A stretch of 64,000 nucleotides of DNA, taken from Halonatronomonas sp964558325 (lineage in GTDB: Bacteria > Bacillota > Halanaerobiia > Halanaerobiales > Halarsenatibacteraceae). The notes below the pieces were generated by a model, which was given only the letters and a program-made list of their open reading frames with translations, ran no database searches and was not told the DNA's origin. Position numbers and translations under genes: made by a program. Each line of letters starts with the position of its first letter. The stretch's first letter is position 1. The DNA lies in contig CAZLCX010000005.1 of assembly GCA_964558325.1 (NCBI GenBank), forward strand, positions 55,283 to 119,282, in the 5' to 3' direction. Shown here one piece after another: positions 26,494-35,979 of this stretch.

Positions 26494-27495
26494 ATGGGTA
26501 AAAAGATTGGAGTAATGACCAGTGGAGGAGATGCTCCTGGGATGAACCCTGCAATTAGATCGGTGGTAAGAACGGCGATTTATTATGATATGGAGGTTGT
26601 CGGCATAAAACATGGCTATAGTGGTATGATAGAAGGCAACTTTGAGTCTTTATACAGGCGTTCAGTAGCTGATATAATCCATCGGGGAGGAACTATTTTA
26701 CATTCAGCCCGATGCCCTGAATTTGAAACAGTTGAGGGCAGGAAAAAGGCTATAGAAAATTTAGAAAAAGAGGGCGTGGAAGGTGTAGTTATTATCGGTG
26801 GTGATGGTAGCCTTCAGGGAGCAGAAAAGTTAGCTGAAGAGTCTGAGATAAGGGTCGTTGGCATACCAGGAACTATAGATAATGATCTTGGCGGAACTGA
26901 TTACTGCATAGGTTTTGATACGGCCATGAATACAGTAATAGATGGAGTTAATAAGATAAGGGACACTGCCACATCTCATGAAAGAACTTTTATCATTGAA
27001 GTTATGGGTCGTCATTCAGGAGATTTAGCTTTGATGAGTGGTCTGGCCAGTGGGGCAGAATATATATTAATTCCTGAGATAGAGTTTTCTGCAGAAGATG
27101 TCTGTGATAAAATTCAGCAGGGTTATGAAAGAGGTAAATTGCATAGTATTATTATGGTTGCTGAAGGAGTAGATGATGATTTAAAACCTAATCGGAAGCA
27201 GTCAGAAAGTCCAGCCTTTGATTTAGGTAATGAGGTTGAAAAGAGAACTGGACTGGAAACCAGGGTAATTATTCTGGGCCATCTTCAAAGAGGTGGTTCT
27301 CCAACTGCCATGGATAGAATTTTAGCCAGCAGAATGGGTTTTGAAGCAGTTAAATTATTAAGGGATGGCAAGAATAAATTAATGGTTGGTTATAGAAATC
27401 ATGAAATTGTAAGTACATCTTTAAATGAGGTTTTAACAGAGGAAGATAAAATAAATCATGATATTGTAGAATTAGCTCATATACTTTCTCTATAA
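26494..27495 (+). CDS. pfkA: ATP-dependent 6-phosphofructokinase
   Basis: The committing step of glycolysis, fructose-6-P to fructose-1,6-bisphosphate. 333 residues. The ATP loop is in TSGGDAPGMNPAIRSVV; IIGGDGSLQGA (Gly after the Asp rather than Asp) marks an ATP rather than pyrophosphate enzyme; the catalytic GIPGTIDNDL and the MGRHSGDLAL and LGHLQRGGSPTAMDR motifs are intact. AAGGAGG sits just upstream. pyk follows 45 bases later, the usual Firmicute pfkA-pyk pair. Confidence 0.97.
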   Translation: MGKKIGVMTSGGDAPGMNPAIRSVVRTAIYYDMEVVGIKHGYSGMIEGNFESLYRRSVADIIHRGGTILHSARCPEFETVEGRKKAIENLEKEGVEGVVIIGGDGSLQGAEKLAEESEIRVVGIPGTIDNDLGGTDYCIGFDTAMNTVIDGVNKIRDTATSHERTFIIEVMGRHSGDLALMSGLASGAEYILIPEIEFSAEDVCDKIQQGYERGKLHSIIMVAEGVDDDLKPNRKQSESPAFDLGNEVEKRTGLETRVIILGHLQRGGSPTAMDRILASRMGFEAVKLLRDGKNKLMVGYRNHEIVSTSLNEVLTEEDKINHDIVELAHILSL

Positions 27496-27513
27496 ATTTT
27501 GTAAATCTATAAG

Positions 27514-27529
27514 CTTATAATATTATAAG
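27514..27529 (+). other. 16-bp perfect palindrome between pfkA and pyk
   Basis: CTTATAATATTATAAG is self-complementary and lies directly before the pyk ribosome binding site (AAGGAGG overlaps its right arm). It could fold in the pfkA-pyk mRNA, be a protein-binding site, or contain a -10-like TATAAT; no function is shown. Confidence 0.4.
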
Positions 27530-27540
27530 GAGGATTTAAA

Positions 27541-29292
27541 ATGAGAAAAACTAAAATTGTTTGTACATTGGGACCTGCCAGCAATGATAAAGAGACTATA
27601 ATGAAGATGGCTGAGGCAGGAATGAATGTTGCCAGATTTAACTTTTCCCATGGTGATCATGCTGAACAGAAGGCCAGAATGGATCTGGTTAAAGAAGTTG
27701 AGAAGGAATTTGGTCAACCGATTGGCATTATGCTTGACACCAAGGGCCCGGAGATAAGAACCGGGGTACTAAAAGATGATAAAGTTGAACTTACAGCAGG
27801 AGAAGAGATAATCTTAACAACTGAGGAGATAGAGGGAGATAAAAATCGGGTAGGAGTTACTTATCAAAAATTAAATGAAGACCTCAATGAAGGTAGTATA
27901 ATCTTAATTGATGATGGTTTGATTGAGCTTAATGTTAAGAAAATAGAGGGTAATGATATTTACTGTGAAATAATTAATGGTGGTGAACTGGGTTCAAGAA
28001 AAGGGGTTAATCTTCCTGGGGTTAAAGTCCAGCTCCCGGCATTAACAGATAAAGACCGCAAAGACATTTTATTAGGAGTAGAGGAGGAAGTTCACTTTAT
28101 TGCTGCTTCCTTTGTTAGAAAAGCAGCAGATGTTTTAGAGATTAGAATGTTGTTGGAAGAAAATGATGCTGAAGATATAAATATTATTCCAAAGATTGAG
28201 AATGAAGAAGGCGTTGAAAATATTGATGAAATTATAGAAGTTTCTGATGGAATAATGGTTGCCCGGGGTGACCTGGGAGTTGAAATACCTACTGAAAAAG
28301 TTCCGGTTATTCAGAAAATGATTATTGAAAAATGTAATGAGGCTGCTATTCCTGTTATTACTGCTACTCAAATGCTTGACTCAATGATAAGGAACCCTCG
28401 CCCTACAAGAGCTGAAGCTTCAGATGTCGCTAATGCTATAGTTGATGGAACAGATGCTGTTATGCTTTCAGGAGAATCTGCTGCCGGGAAATATCCTGTT
28501 CAGTCTGTTGAAACTATGGCCAGAATTGCAGTTGAGATGGAGAATTCAGACGCTTTTAAAGAAAGAATGTCGAAAAGAAAACCCAGTAGTAAGTCTACAA
28601 CTGAATCAATCAGTTTTGCAGCTTGTGAGACTGCAGTAAATCTGGATGCAGATGCCCTATTAACTGCTACCGGTTCTGGCTTGACTGCCAGGGTTGTTTC
28701 AAAGTTTAGACCGTTTATAAGAATAATTGCTGCCACACCCAGTAAAAAAGTTCAACATTTTTTAACTTTGAGCTGGGGAGTTTATCCACTAATTAGTAAG
28801 TTAACTAGCTCAACCGATGAAATGATTAATACTGCAATTGATGTAGCCCTGGAACATGGTTTAATTGAACTTGGAAATTTAATTACAATAACTGCCGGAG
28901 CTCCGACTGGGATGCCTGGAACTACAAATTTAATTAAAGTTGAAGTGGTTGGGAAACCATTAATTGAAGGGATTGGAGTTGGCAGAGGTATAGTAACTGG
29001 TAAAGTTGTAATGGCCAATACAGCTGAAGAAGCAAATGAAAAAATTCAAGAAGGCGATATTTTAGTAACTGCAATAACAGATAAAGGATTTATTCCTGCT
29101 ATGGAGAAAGCCTTAGCTGTAATAACTGCCCAGGGTGGTTTGACTTCGCATCCGGCTATTGTTGGTCTTAATCTAGGAATGCCTGTTGTTGTAGGGGTTG
29201 GAGAAGAGATCAATTCATTAGAAGATGGGGAAGAAGTTACACTTGATGGTATAAGAGGATTAGTTTATAAAGGAAAAGCCCATTTAAAATAA
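27541..29292 (+). CDS. pyk: Pyruvate kinase with C-terminal PEP-utiliser-like domain
   Basis: Converts PEP and ADP to pyruvate and ATP. 583 residues, longer than the 470-480 of E. coli-type enzymes because of the C-terminal extra domain found in Bacillus and relatives. RKTKIVCTLGPAS, the NFSHGDH loop, MLDTKGPEIRTG, the catalytic Lys/metal region IIPKIENEEGVENIDEI and MVARGDLGVEI are intact. The tail (about 500-583) contains AQGGLTSHPAIVGLNLGMPVVVG, resembling the phosphohistidine domain of PEP synthase/EI. A terminator follows at 29337. Confidence 0.96.
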   Translation: MRKTKIVCTLGPASNDKETIMKMAEAGMNVARFNFSHGDHAEQKARMDLVKEVEKEFGQPIGIMLDTKGPEIRTGVLKDDKVELTAGEEIILTTEEIEGDKNRVGVTYQKLNEDLNEGSIILIDDGLIELNVKKIEGNDIYCEIINGGELGSRKGVNLPGVKVQLPALTDKDRKDILLGVEEEVHFIAASFVRKAADVLEIRMLLEENDAEDINIIPKIENEEGVENIDEIIEVSDGIMVARGDLGVEIPTEKVPVIQKMIIEKCNEAAIPVITATQMLDSMIRNPRPTRAEASDVANAIVDGTDAVMLSGESAAGKYPVQSVETMARIAVEMENSDAFKERMSKRKPSSKSTTESISFAACETAVNLDADALLTATGSGLTARVVSKFRPFIRIIAATPSKKVQHFLTLSWGVYPLISKLTSSTDEMINTAIDVALEHGLIELGNLITITAGAPTGMPGTTNLIKVEVVGKPLIEGIGVGRGIVTGKVVMANTAEEANEKIQEGDILVTAITDKGFIPAMEKALAVITAQGGLTSHPAIVGLNLGMPVVVGVGEEINSLEDGEEVTLDGIRGLVYKGKAHLK

Positions 29293-29336
29293 ATAAGTTT
29301 TTCTTTGCAAGTAAAAATATTAATTTTTAGATATAA

Positions 29337-29371
29337 AAACCTGTCAGATTTTTGGCAGGTTTTATTTTTTT
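29337..29371 (+). terminator. Rho-independent terminator after pyk
   Basis: A 9-bp stem (AAACCTGTC/GGCAGGTTT, one G-U pair) with a short loop and a tail with TTTATTTTTTT. It lies inside the 5' extension of the next open frame, which argues that the extension is not translated. Confidence 0.85.
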
Positions 29372-29469
29372 ATAAATTAAGCAGGAGAATTTTTATCGAT
29401 CAAGAAATTATAGAGATAAGGACTATTGAATTAATTTTTAAGCATTTAAATGATCATGAGGTGATAGTT

Positions 29470-31701
29470 TTGTCTTTAAACCAGAAAAAAATTAATAGAA
29501 ATTTGACCAGTGAAGATTTATATAATATTTTCTTTCAAAAATTAGATTTACATGCCTGGTATTTAGATGATGTTGATTCTTATCAGAAAGCAAATGAAAT
29601 TCATGCTAACTTTTTTGGTTTAAAGCCAAAAAAATTAAGTTTAATTAAAATTAATGAAATATTTCCTGTAAAGAAAGAAGCAGAAATCTTTATTGAGGAT
29701 AATAAGGTAGTTTTTAAAACAGGTAGAAAACTTATCGTAGAGCAGAGTTTAACAGACCAGTATGGAAAAAAACATATTTTAAAGATTAAGAGGCAGCCAG
29801 TTTTTGATTATGAGGGTAAGATTAAAGGAGTTTTTTGTCTTGGCGACGATATTACTGAGAAGAGAAAAGCAGAAAAAAATCTTTATGAACGCGAAGAACT
29901 ATTTCAATCTATAATTGCAACAATTCCAGATATATTAATCTTTTTGGATGACCAGGGTAGATATTTAAAAATTTGGACCGGTCAGAATGAAAATTTATAT
30001 GATGTTAGAGAAAGATTATTAGGGAAAAAAATTTATGAGGTTTTACCTGAAAAACAGGCAAAACTGATAATGAGAAATTTAAATGAAGCCCTAGAAGATG
30101 TTGAAATAAAAGTTTTTGAATACGAACTGGAAGTACTAGGAGGCAATAAATGGTTTGAAGCCCGAATGATTGCTGCCGGTTCAGACCGAGTTGTTATGGT
30201 TGTTAGGGATATTTCAGATAGGGTTTTAGCCTATAATAAAATTGAGGAGCTTCATAATGTGGCGATTAAACTTGCTTCAGCTAATAATGAAGAAAAAGTT
30301 TATAAATTAACTGTTGAAGCTGCCGAGAAAATATTAGAATTTGATGTCTGTACTCTCGATTTAGTTGAAGATGATATGTTTAAAGTGAAAATGACTTCAA
30401 CAGGAGTACCTGAAGGTGGTTCAGTCTCTGGACCAGTTGAAGGAATTGGGGGCAAGGTTTATAAAAATCAGGAATCTCATATAACAAATGATGTGAGAGA
30501 AGAAGAACTGGCCAACCCGGTTAAGAGTGAATATAGGTCTGCAATTACTGTTCCTATAGAAAAGTATGGTATTTTTCAAGTTATTTCAGTAGAAGTAGGA
30601 AATTTTGATGAGAATGATTTGAAATTAACTGAACTTCTGGTTTCTCATACAGCGACAGCTATTAAAAGATTAAGGGCAGAAAAGGAAATTAGATATTTAG
30701 GTTTCCATGATAAATTAACTGGTTTATATAATAGATTATTTGTTGAAGAGGAATTAAGAAGACTTGATAGTGAAAGACAGTTGCCTTTATCCATTATTGC
30801 CGGTGATGTTAATAGTTTAAAACTGGTCAATGATGCCTTCGGACATAAAGCCGGTGATAAACTATTAATGAATGTTGCTGAAATATTAAAAAAATCGTGT
30901 AGAAAAGAGGATATTATTGGGAGATTTGGTGGAGATGAATTTACAATTATTCTTCCCAATACATCTAACAAAGAAGGGGAAAAAATATTATCAAGAATTA
31001 AAGATAATTGTAAAAAGCAAGATGATACAATTATTCCAGTCAGCATTGCCTTAGGTCTTGCAACTAAAAATAATGAAAATGAAGATATCAACGAACTTTT
31101 AAAAAATGCTGATACAAATATGTATGAAAACAAAATTAAAGAGAGTGAAGAAGTAAAAAGTTTAGTGTTGAAGACATTAATGGGGAAATTAGGAGAGAAA
31201 GAATTTGAGACTCAACTCCATTGTGAAAGGCTAAAAAAGATGGCTGTGAAGATTGGAGTTGAATTAGAATTTGATTCAAATGCTCTTGAAAGGCTAAAGA
31301 GAGCTGCTTATTTACACGATATTGGAATGATTTCAACTCCTGAAGAGATCCTAAAGAAAGAGGGTAAGTTAACAGAGGAAGAATGGGTTGAAATAAAAAA
31401 ACATCCAGAAACTGGCTATAGAATAGCAAGATCTTCTGATAAACTTACTGATATTGCAAATATAATACTACATCATCACGAAAGATGGGATGGTAATGGC
31501 TATCCCAGAGGGATAAAAGGAAAAGAGATACCAGTTCAGGCAAGAATAATTACAGTTATTGATGCTTATGATGTAATGATAAATAAAAATTTGTATAAGG
31601 AGGCTCTAACACAAGAAGAGGCTATTGGAGAACTTTATGATAATGCAGGCAGTCAATTTGATCCTGAAATAGTTGAGATTTTCGTGAAAGAGGTATTATA
31701 A
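29470..31701 (+). CDS. PAS-PAS-GAF-GGDEF-HD-GYP cyclic-di-GMP signalling protein
   Basis: A 743-residue cytosolic sensor. Two PAS-type regions (about 20-135 and 140-255), a GAF region (about 260-400), a GGDEF domain with GGDEF at 487-491 and an RxxD inhibitory site five residues before it, and an HD-GYP domain with His616-Asp617, HHH at 668-670 and GYP at 677-679. The GHKAGD motif keeps the Asp expected of a guanine-specific cyclase. So synthesis and hydrolysis of c-di-GMP are both possible. TTG 29470 is chosen because GAGGTGAT at 29458-29465 has a 4-base spacer; the longer frame (from 29305) would run through the pyk terminator. No transmembrane segment is seen. HD-GYP has HDIGM instead of HDIGK. 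Confidence 0.88.
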   Translation: MSLNQKKINRNLTSEDLYNIFFQKLDLHAWYLDDVDSYQKANEIHANFFGLKPKKLSLIKINEIFPVKKEAEIFIEDNKVVFKTGRKLIVEQSLTDQYGKKHILKIKRQPVFDYEGKIKGVFCLGDDITEKRKAEKNLYEREELFQSIIATIPDILIFLDDQGRYLKIWTGQNENLYDVRERLLGKKIYEVLPEKQAKLIMRNLNEALEDVEIKVFEYELEVLGGNKWFEARMIAAGSDRVVMVVRDISDRVLAYNKIEELHNVAIKLASANNEEKVYKLTVEAAEKILEFDVCTLDLVEDDMFKVKMTSTGVPEGGSVSGPVEGIGGKVYKNQESHITNDVREEELANPVKSEYRSAITVPIEKYGIFQVISVEVGNFDENDLKLTELLVSHTATAIKRLRAEKEIRYLGFHDKLTGLYNRLFVEEELRRLDSERQLPLSIIAGDVNSLKLVNDAFGHKAGDKLLMNVAEILKKSCRKEDIIGRFGGDEFTIILPNTSNKEGEKILSRIKDNCKKQDDTIIPVSIALGLATKNNENEDINELLKNADTNMYENKIKESEEVKSLVLKTLMGKLGEKEFETQLHCERLKKMAVKIGVELEFDSNALERLKRAAYLHDIGMISTPEEILKKEGKLTEEEWVEIKKHPETGYRIARSSDKLTDIANIILHHHERWDGNGYPRGIKGKEIPVQARIITVIDAYDVMINKNLYKEALTQEEAIGELYDNAGSQFDPEIVEIFVKEVL

Positions 31702-31722
31702 ATTTTTATAAAGTAAATTTTG

Positions 31723-31751
31723 TTGATTAAATGGTTAAAGTTTGTTATAAT
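31723..31751 (+). promoter_or_regulatory. Promoter of the TAXI-TRAP transporter operon
   Basis: TTGATT at 31723-31728, 17-base spacer, TATAAT at 31746-31751, about 48 bases before the binding-protein gene. Confidence 0.75.
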
Positions 31752-31798
31752 ATTAACAGTGAGTGCATTAAAAAATAATTAAAACGAGGAGTGGTTTT

Positions 31799-32740
31799 AT
31801 GAGAAGAGAGTTTAAGTATTTATTATTTTTAGTTCTGGCATTTACTTTAATTTTTAGTGGTCCAGTGGCAGCTCAGGAGTATATTTCAATAGCAACTGGC
31901 GGTACAGCAGGAACCTATTATCCTTTAGGCGGCGGTATGGCTGAATTAATCAATGAATATGTTGATGATGTTGATGCTACTGCTGAAGTTAGTGGAGCAT
32001 CCGTTGAAAATGTTAGGCTTGTTCAGAATGAAGAAGTAGAGTTTGCGCTGGTACAAAATGATATTAGTTATTATGCCAAGAATGGAGAAGAGATGTTTGA
32101 CGAAGATCCTTTAGATAACTTAAGAGGCGTTGCATTATTATATCCAGAAGATATTCAGATTGTGACCCTGGAAGAAAATGATATAGAAACAGTGAGTGAC
32201 TTTGAGGACAAGAGAATAGCTGTTGGTGCCCCTGGTAGTGGTACTGAGGCCAATGCCCGTCAGATAATTGAAGCTCATGGTTTAACCTTTGATGATATGA
32301 ATGTTGATTATTTATCATTTTCTGAAGCTGTTGATCAGTTAAAAGATGGTCATGTGGAAGCTGCTTTTATTACTGCAGGTGCTCCGACTTCAGCTATAAT
32401 TGACCTGGCAGCTAATGAGGATGTAAAGATTTTAGATGTTGAAGATGAGGCTTTAGAAAAGTTACAGGAAGATTATCCTTATTATACTTCAAAGACTATT
32501 CCAGGTGAAACATATAGTGGTATTGACGAGGATATAAATACTGTAGCCGTTTCTGCGATGCTTATAACTAACGAGGCTGCTGATGAAGATATGGTATATA
32601 ATGTAACAAAAGCTATTTTTGATAATTTAGATGAGTTAGGAGAAATTCATGATCGCGGTAAGGATGTAAGCGTTGAGGATGCCCTTGAAGGTATGCCGAT
32701 TGATTTGCATCCTGGTGCTGAGAGATATTTTGAAGAGTAA
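31799..32740 (+). CDS. TAXI family TRAP transporter solute-binding protein
   Basis: The extracytoplasmic binding protein of a tripartite ATP-independent periplasmic transporter, 313 residues. A signal peptide (MRREFKYLLFL...GPVAAQ) is followed directly by EYISIATGGTAGTYYPLGGGMAELIN, the TAXI signature, and GAPGSGTEANARQI. There is no cysteine at the cleavage site, so the product is periplasmic rather than lipid-anchored. Substrates of TAXI receptors include glutamate and other small acids, but which applies here is unknown. The mature protein is rich in Asp and Glu. It is first in an operon with the fused permease. Confidence 0.93.
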   Translation: MRREFKYLLFLVLAFTLIFSGPVAAQEYISIATGGTAGTYYPLGGGMAELINEYVDDVDATAEVSGASVENVRLVQNEEVEFALVQNDISYYAKNGEEMFDEDPLDNLRGVALLYPEDIQIVTLEENDIETVSDFEDKRIAVGAPGSGTEANARQIIEAHGLTFDDMNVDYLSFSEAVDQLKDGHVEAAFITAGAPTSAIIDLAANEDVKILDVEDEALEKLQEDYPYYTSKTIPGETYSGIDEDINTVAVSAMLITNEAADEDMVYNVTKAIFDNLDELGEIHDRGKDVSVEDALEGMPIDLHPGAERYFEE

Positions 32741-32800
32741 TTTGTTAGATATTTAGTGCCCTTAGAGATGAATTTTTATTTAATAAATTGATGCATATTT

Positions 32801-32832
32801 ACATGGGGGTATTAATTTACCCTCATGTTTTA
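32801..32832 (+). terminator. Intercistronic hairpin between TRAP receptor and permease genes
   Basis: An 11-bp stem (ACATGGGGGTA/TACCCTCATGT, one G-U) with a 6-base loop, followed by TTTTATGTTTGTT. It would allow partial read-through and make receptor mRNA more abundant than permease mRNA. Confidence 0.7.
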
Positions 32833-32858
32833 TGTTTGTTATGACGAGGAGGGATTTG

Positions 32859-34934
32859 ATGAAAGAGGAACAGACTAATAATGAAAATGTCAATAAATCA
32901 GAAGATATAGAAAAAGAAATTGCATCTATGAGGAATATAAGAGGTTTCTGGGCTAAATTTGCTGCCTTTATAGCTATCGCAGTATCAACCTTTCATTTTT
33001 ATACAAGTGGTTTTGGGCTTTTAATTTCCTTTGAACAGAGGTCAGTACATTTAGCATTACTTATGGTTTTAGCTTTTGTTATGTATCCTTTTAAAGATTC
33101 GGATAAAGATAAAGTTCCCTGGTATGATATTTTGCTGGCTGCTTTAGGGAGTATAGCTTGTTTATACATCTTTTTTAACCATCATGAACTTGCGTTCAGG
33201 GCAGGCATGCCTGAACAGTTGGATTTGATTATGGGCGGTATTGCTATTTTAATGGTTTTAGAAGCAACCAGACGTTCTATCGGGATTGCTTTACCTATTA
33301 TCGCTTCAACTTTTTTGGTATATGCTTATTTGGGTCCCTATATGCCAGGATTATTAGCTCACAGAGGTTTTTCCCTTCAAAGGATAATATCACATTTGTA
33401 TTTAACTACTGAAGGAATCTTTGGCATTCCAATTGGGGTTTCAGCTACTTTTGTCTTTATGTTTGTTTTGTTCGGAGCTGTTTTAGAAGAGAGTGGAATA
33501 GGTGAATATTTGATTAAAGTTGTTTTTTCTGGCCTGGGGCATCAAAAAGGTGGACCTGCCAAAGCAGCTGTTGTTGCCAGCGGCTTAATGGGTATGATCT
33601 CTGGTAGTTCTATAGCCAATACAGTTACAACTGGTTCATTTACAATTCCAATTATGAAAAAGATGGGATTTAAACCAGAAGTTGCTGGTGGGATTGAAGT
33701 AGCAGCCTCGACAAATGGTCAATTTTTACCTCCAATTATGGGTGCGGCCGCTTTTATTATGATTGAGTTTACAGGATTACCTTATTTTGAAATTATTAGA
33801 GCAGCCTTTATTCCAGCTATCTTAAGTTATGTAGCTATATTTGGAATTGTTCATCTTCAGGCATCAAAGACTGGACTTGAAGGGATACCTAAAGATGAGT
33901 TAGCTCCATTTTTTCCTACTTTAATTAAAGGTATTTATTTTATATTACCTATTATAGGATTAGTTTACTTATTAGTTATTAGAAGAGCTACAGCTTTAGG
34001 CTCTGCTTACTGGGCCATAATAATGGCGCTTACTGTAAGTTTACTGGCTAAAATATTTATAATGTACTGGTGTAAGAAAAATAAAGTGGATAGAGAGGAT
34101 CTTACTCCAGAGAAATTACCGATAGACCCGACTAAAGAGAGTAAAAATGGAATATTTTCAAATAAAGAACTGGTTATCAGTTTTTTTAAAGAGTTAATTG
34201 GTGCTTTTGAAAGTGGCGCAAAAAATATGATTGGAATTGCTATGGCCTGTGCCTGTGCAGGGATTATAATTGGAGTTGTGACTTTAAGTGGTCTGGGCCT
34301 CAGGATGACGAGTCTTATCTTAACACTGTCGAGAGGAAATTTATTTTTAACTTTAGTATTAACAATGTTTGCCTCATTGATTTTAGGCTTAGGCTTACCG
34401 ACAACTGCAAAGTATATTATAGTTGCAACATTGACAGCTCCTGCTTTAACAAGGTTAGGAGTTCCAATGATTGCTGCCCATCTATTTATCCTATATTTCG
34501 GAGTTTTGGCTGATGATACTCCCCCTGTTGGACTGGCGGCTTATGCAGCAGCAGCAGTTGCTGGCTCAGATCCGGTTAAGACAGGTCTCTTAGGTTTTAA
34601 GTTTGATCTGGCTGCATTTATACTGCCATTTATCTTTGTCTATTCACCGATGATGTTGATGATAGATGTTACCTGGTATAAATTAATCTGGATCGTTATA
34701 ACTGCTTTAATTGGAATGTATGCCTGGTCAGCAGGGGTTCAGAATTATTTCTTTACCAGGACCAGATGGTGGGAAAGAATAGGACTAATTGGTTTTGCAG
34801 TACTTTCTACTGTTCCAGATATTAGACTTGATGTAATTGGGCTTACTGGTATCTTTTTGATTTATGTAACCCAGAGAAAAGCTGCTGATTTACCTTTAAA
34901 ACCTTCGTTTTTAGGTGGAAAGTTAGCTGAGTGA
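32859..34934 (+). CDS. TRAP transporter fused permease (DctQM-type, TAXI system)
   Basis: 691 residues containing both the small and large TRAP membrane subunits in one chain, as is usual for TAXI systems. An N-terminal hydrophilic stretch rich in Glu and Asn is followed by about four transmembrane segments and then the DctM-like part with GLMGMISGSSIANTVTTGSFTIPIMKKMGF, GQFLPPIMGAAAFIM and LGLGLPTTAKYII. The ATG at 32859 has GAGGAGGG 5 bases upstream; an in-frame ATG/earlier start at 32832 is less well placed. The stop overlaps or nearly abuts the DUF1850 gene. Energised by a sodium or proton gradient. Confidence 0.93.
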   Translation: MKEEQTNNENVNKSEDIEKEIASMRNIRGFWAKFAAFIAIAVSTFHFYTSGFGLLISFEQRSVHLALLMVLAFVMYPFKDSDKDKVPWYDILLAALGSIACLYIFFNHHELAFRAGMPEQLDLIMGGIAILMVLEATRRSIGIALPIIASTFLVYAYLGPYMPGLLAHRGFSLQRIISHLYLTTEGIFGIPIGVSATFVFMFVLFGAVLEESGIGEYLIKVVFSGLGHQKGGPAKAAVVASGLMGMISGSSIANTVTTGSFTIPIMKKMGFKPEVAGGIEVAASTNGQFLPPIMGAAAFIMIEFTGLPYFEIIRAAFIPAILSYVAIFGIVHLQASKTGLEGIPKDELAPFFPTLIKGIYFILPIIGLVYLLVIRRATALGSAYWAIIMALTVSLLAKIFIMYWCKKNKVDREDLTPEKLPIDPTKESKNGIFSNKELVISFFKELIGAFESGAKNMIGIAMACACAGIIIGVVTLSGLGLRMTSLILTLSRGNLFLTLVLTMFASLILGLGLPTTAKYIIVATLTAPALTRLGVPMIAAHLFILYFGVLADDTPPVGLAAYAAAAVAGSDPVKTGLLGFKFDLAAFILPFIFVYSPMMLMIDVTWYKLIWIVITALIGMYAWSAGVQNYFFTRTRWWERIGLIGFAVLSTVPDIRLDVIGLTGIFLIYVTQRKAADLPLKPSFLGGKLAE

Positions 34935-34936
34935 TA

Positions 34937-35413
34937 ATGAAAAAGTTAATCTTAATTTTAATAATTATTTTAATTTCTGTTATTGCTTTAAATAATATAG
35001 TTGACTTAATAATTTTTTCCAGTGATGAAGGAATAATTGAAATTAAGCCTGTATTAAGTCACTCAGCAGAAATTGAGTTGAGTTATAATCATTCAGTTGC
35101 TAAAACACCTGTATCTGAATATTTTTCAATAAAAGAAGGTAGTTTTTTACTTAATAAGACTGTATTTGAGTCATTTGGAGCTGGCCTGCCACTTGACGGT
35201 GGAGAGTTTAAGAGAGAAAATGGTAAGTTTGTTCGAGAGGGTCAGAATAAGAGTCTTGAGAATTTGGTAATTAGAGTTTCAAGAACAAAGGGCCAGGAGT
35301 TAATAATTATTGATGAGATTTATGATTTACAGGATTTTCTTGATCCCGGGGAAAGATTAATTGTAGATATATATTCCCCTGTTGGTTATTTTGTTTATAG
35401 ACTAAATAGATAA
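34937..35413 (+). CDS. DUF1850 domain-containing protein, TRAP-associated
   Basis: 158 residues: a single N-terminal hydrophobic segment (KKLILILIIILISVIALNNIV) and an extracytoplasmic domain with IELSYNHSVAKTPVSEYF near residue 48-66 and FGAGLPL, the recognisable core of DUF1850. The family is usually encoded beside TAXI-TRAP genes, which matches this position; its job is not known. GTG at 34931, overlapping the permease stop, is an alternative start; neither has a strong ribosome site, which fits translational coupling. Confidence 0.8.
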   Translation: MKKLILILIIILISVIALNNIVDLIIFSSDEGIIEIKPVLSHSAEIELSYNHSVAKTPVSEYFSIKEGSFLLNKTVFESFGAGLPLDGGEFKRENGKFVREGQNKSLENLVIRVSRTKGQELIIIDEIYDLQDFLDPGERLIVDIYSPVGYFVYRLNR

Positions 35414-35420
35414 TTTTAAA

Positions 35421-35452
35421 ATAAAGCAGAGCCAGATGGCTCTGCTTTATTT
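35421..35452. terminator. Bidirectional terminator between DUF1850 gene and the minus-strand membrane gene
   Basis: A perfect inverted repeat (ATAAAGCAGAGCC/GGCTCTGCTTTAT, 13 bp) with an AGAT loop, A-rich on the left and T-rich on the right, so it can stop transcripts from both sides. Confidence 0.9.
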
Positions 35453-35903
35453 AATGTCTTCTTTTCCCATGGGGGTTATAGTTTATTTTATCTGCATACT
35501 TTGGACCTATATAAGGAGTTAATATAATAATGGATTGAAATACTGTTGGTTTTCCTGAACCATCATCCAGAGCTAAGAGCAGTATAAATTGCTGAAAGGC
35601 TCCATAAAAAAGAATTCCTATAATAATCCCGGCAGCCCAGACAGGTAATCTTATTATCTGCCAGGCTGGAGCTGGCATCCTGGAGCGATATTTATAGAAC
35701 CAGCGGTTTAGTTTATATACTCCCCAGAAAGCAGTTCCTGACAGATATCCTGTAAATAAAGAAAAGAAAATAATCCCAGGAATATTAAAATTATTTATCA
35801 GAGATATTATTATTCCAATAATTATTCCGATTATAGCTAAACTGGTAGATCTTCTTCCTAATTTAAGAAGATAATCATCTTCTGATTGGCGACGATGATA
35901 CAT
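35451..35903 (-). CDS. Conserved-looking membrane protein of unknown function
   Basis: 150 residues with about four hydrophobic segments (around 20-40, 42-62, 85-110 and 120-135), a charged N-terminus (MYHRRQSEDDYLLKLGRR) and a basic C-terminal tail (HGKRRH). I recognise no family. AAGGAGG precedes the ATG at a normal distance. It is alone on the minus strand between the TRAP and BMP transporter operons and shares the upstream intergenic region with the BMP operon promoter, so the two may be divergently controlled. Confidence 0.7.
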   Translation of the reverse strand: MYHRRQSEDDYLLKLGRRSTSLAIIGIIIGIIISLINNFNIPGIIFFSLFTGYLSGTAFWGVYKLNRWFYKYRSRMPAPAWQIIRLPVWAAGIIIGILFYGAFQQFILLLALDDGSGKPTVFQSIIILTPYIGPKYADKINYNPHGKRRH

Positions 35904-35979
35904 TTTATTGTAAGCCTCCTTTTAAAATAAATTCGAATTAATTATAACATAAATATTTAAATCTGGCTAACTTGAATAG

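Noticed and set aside
29305..29469. Extension of the GGDEF/HD-GYP protein to 29305
   Set aside because: It would translate the pyk terminator and lacks a ribosome site; the site at 29458 fits the TTG at 29470.
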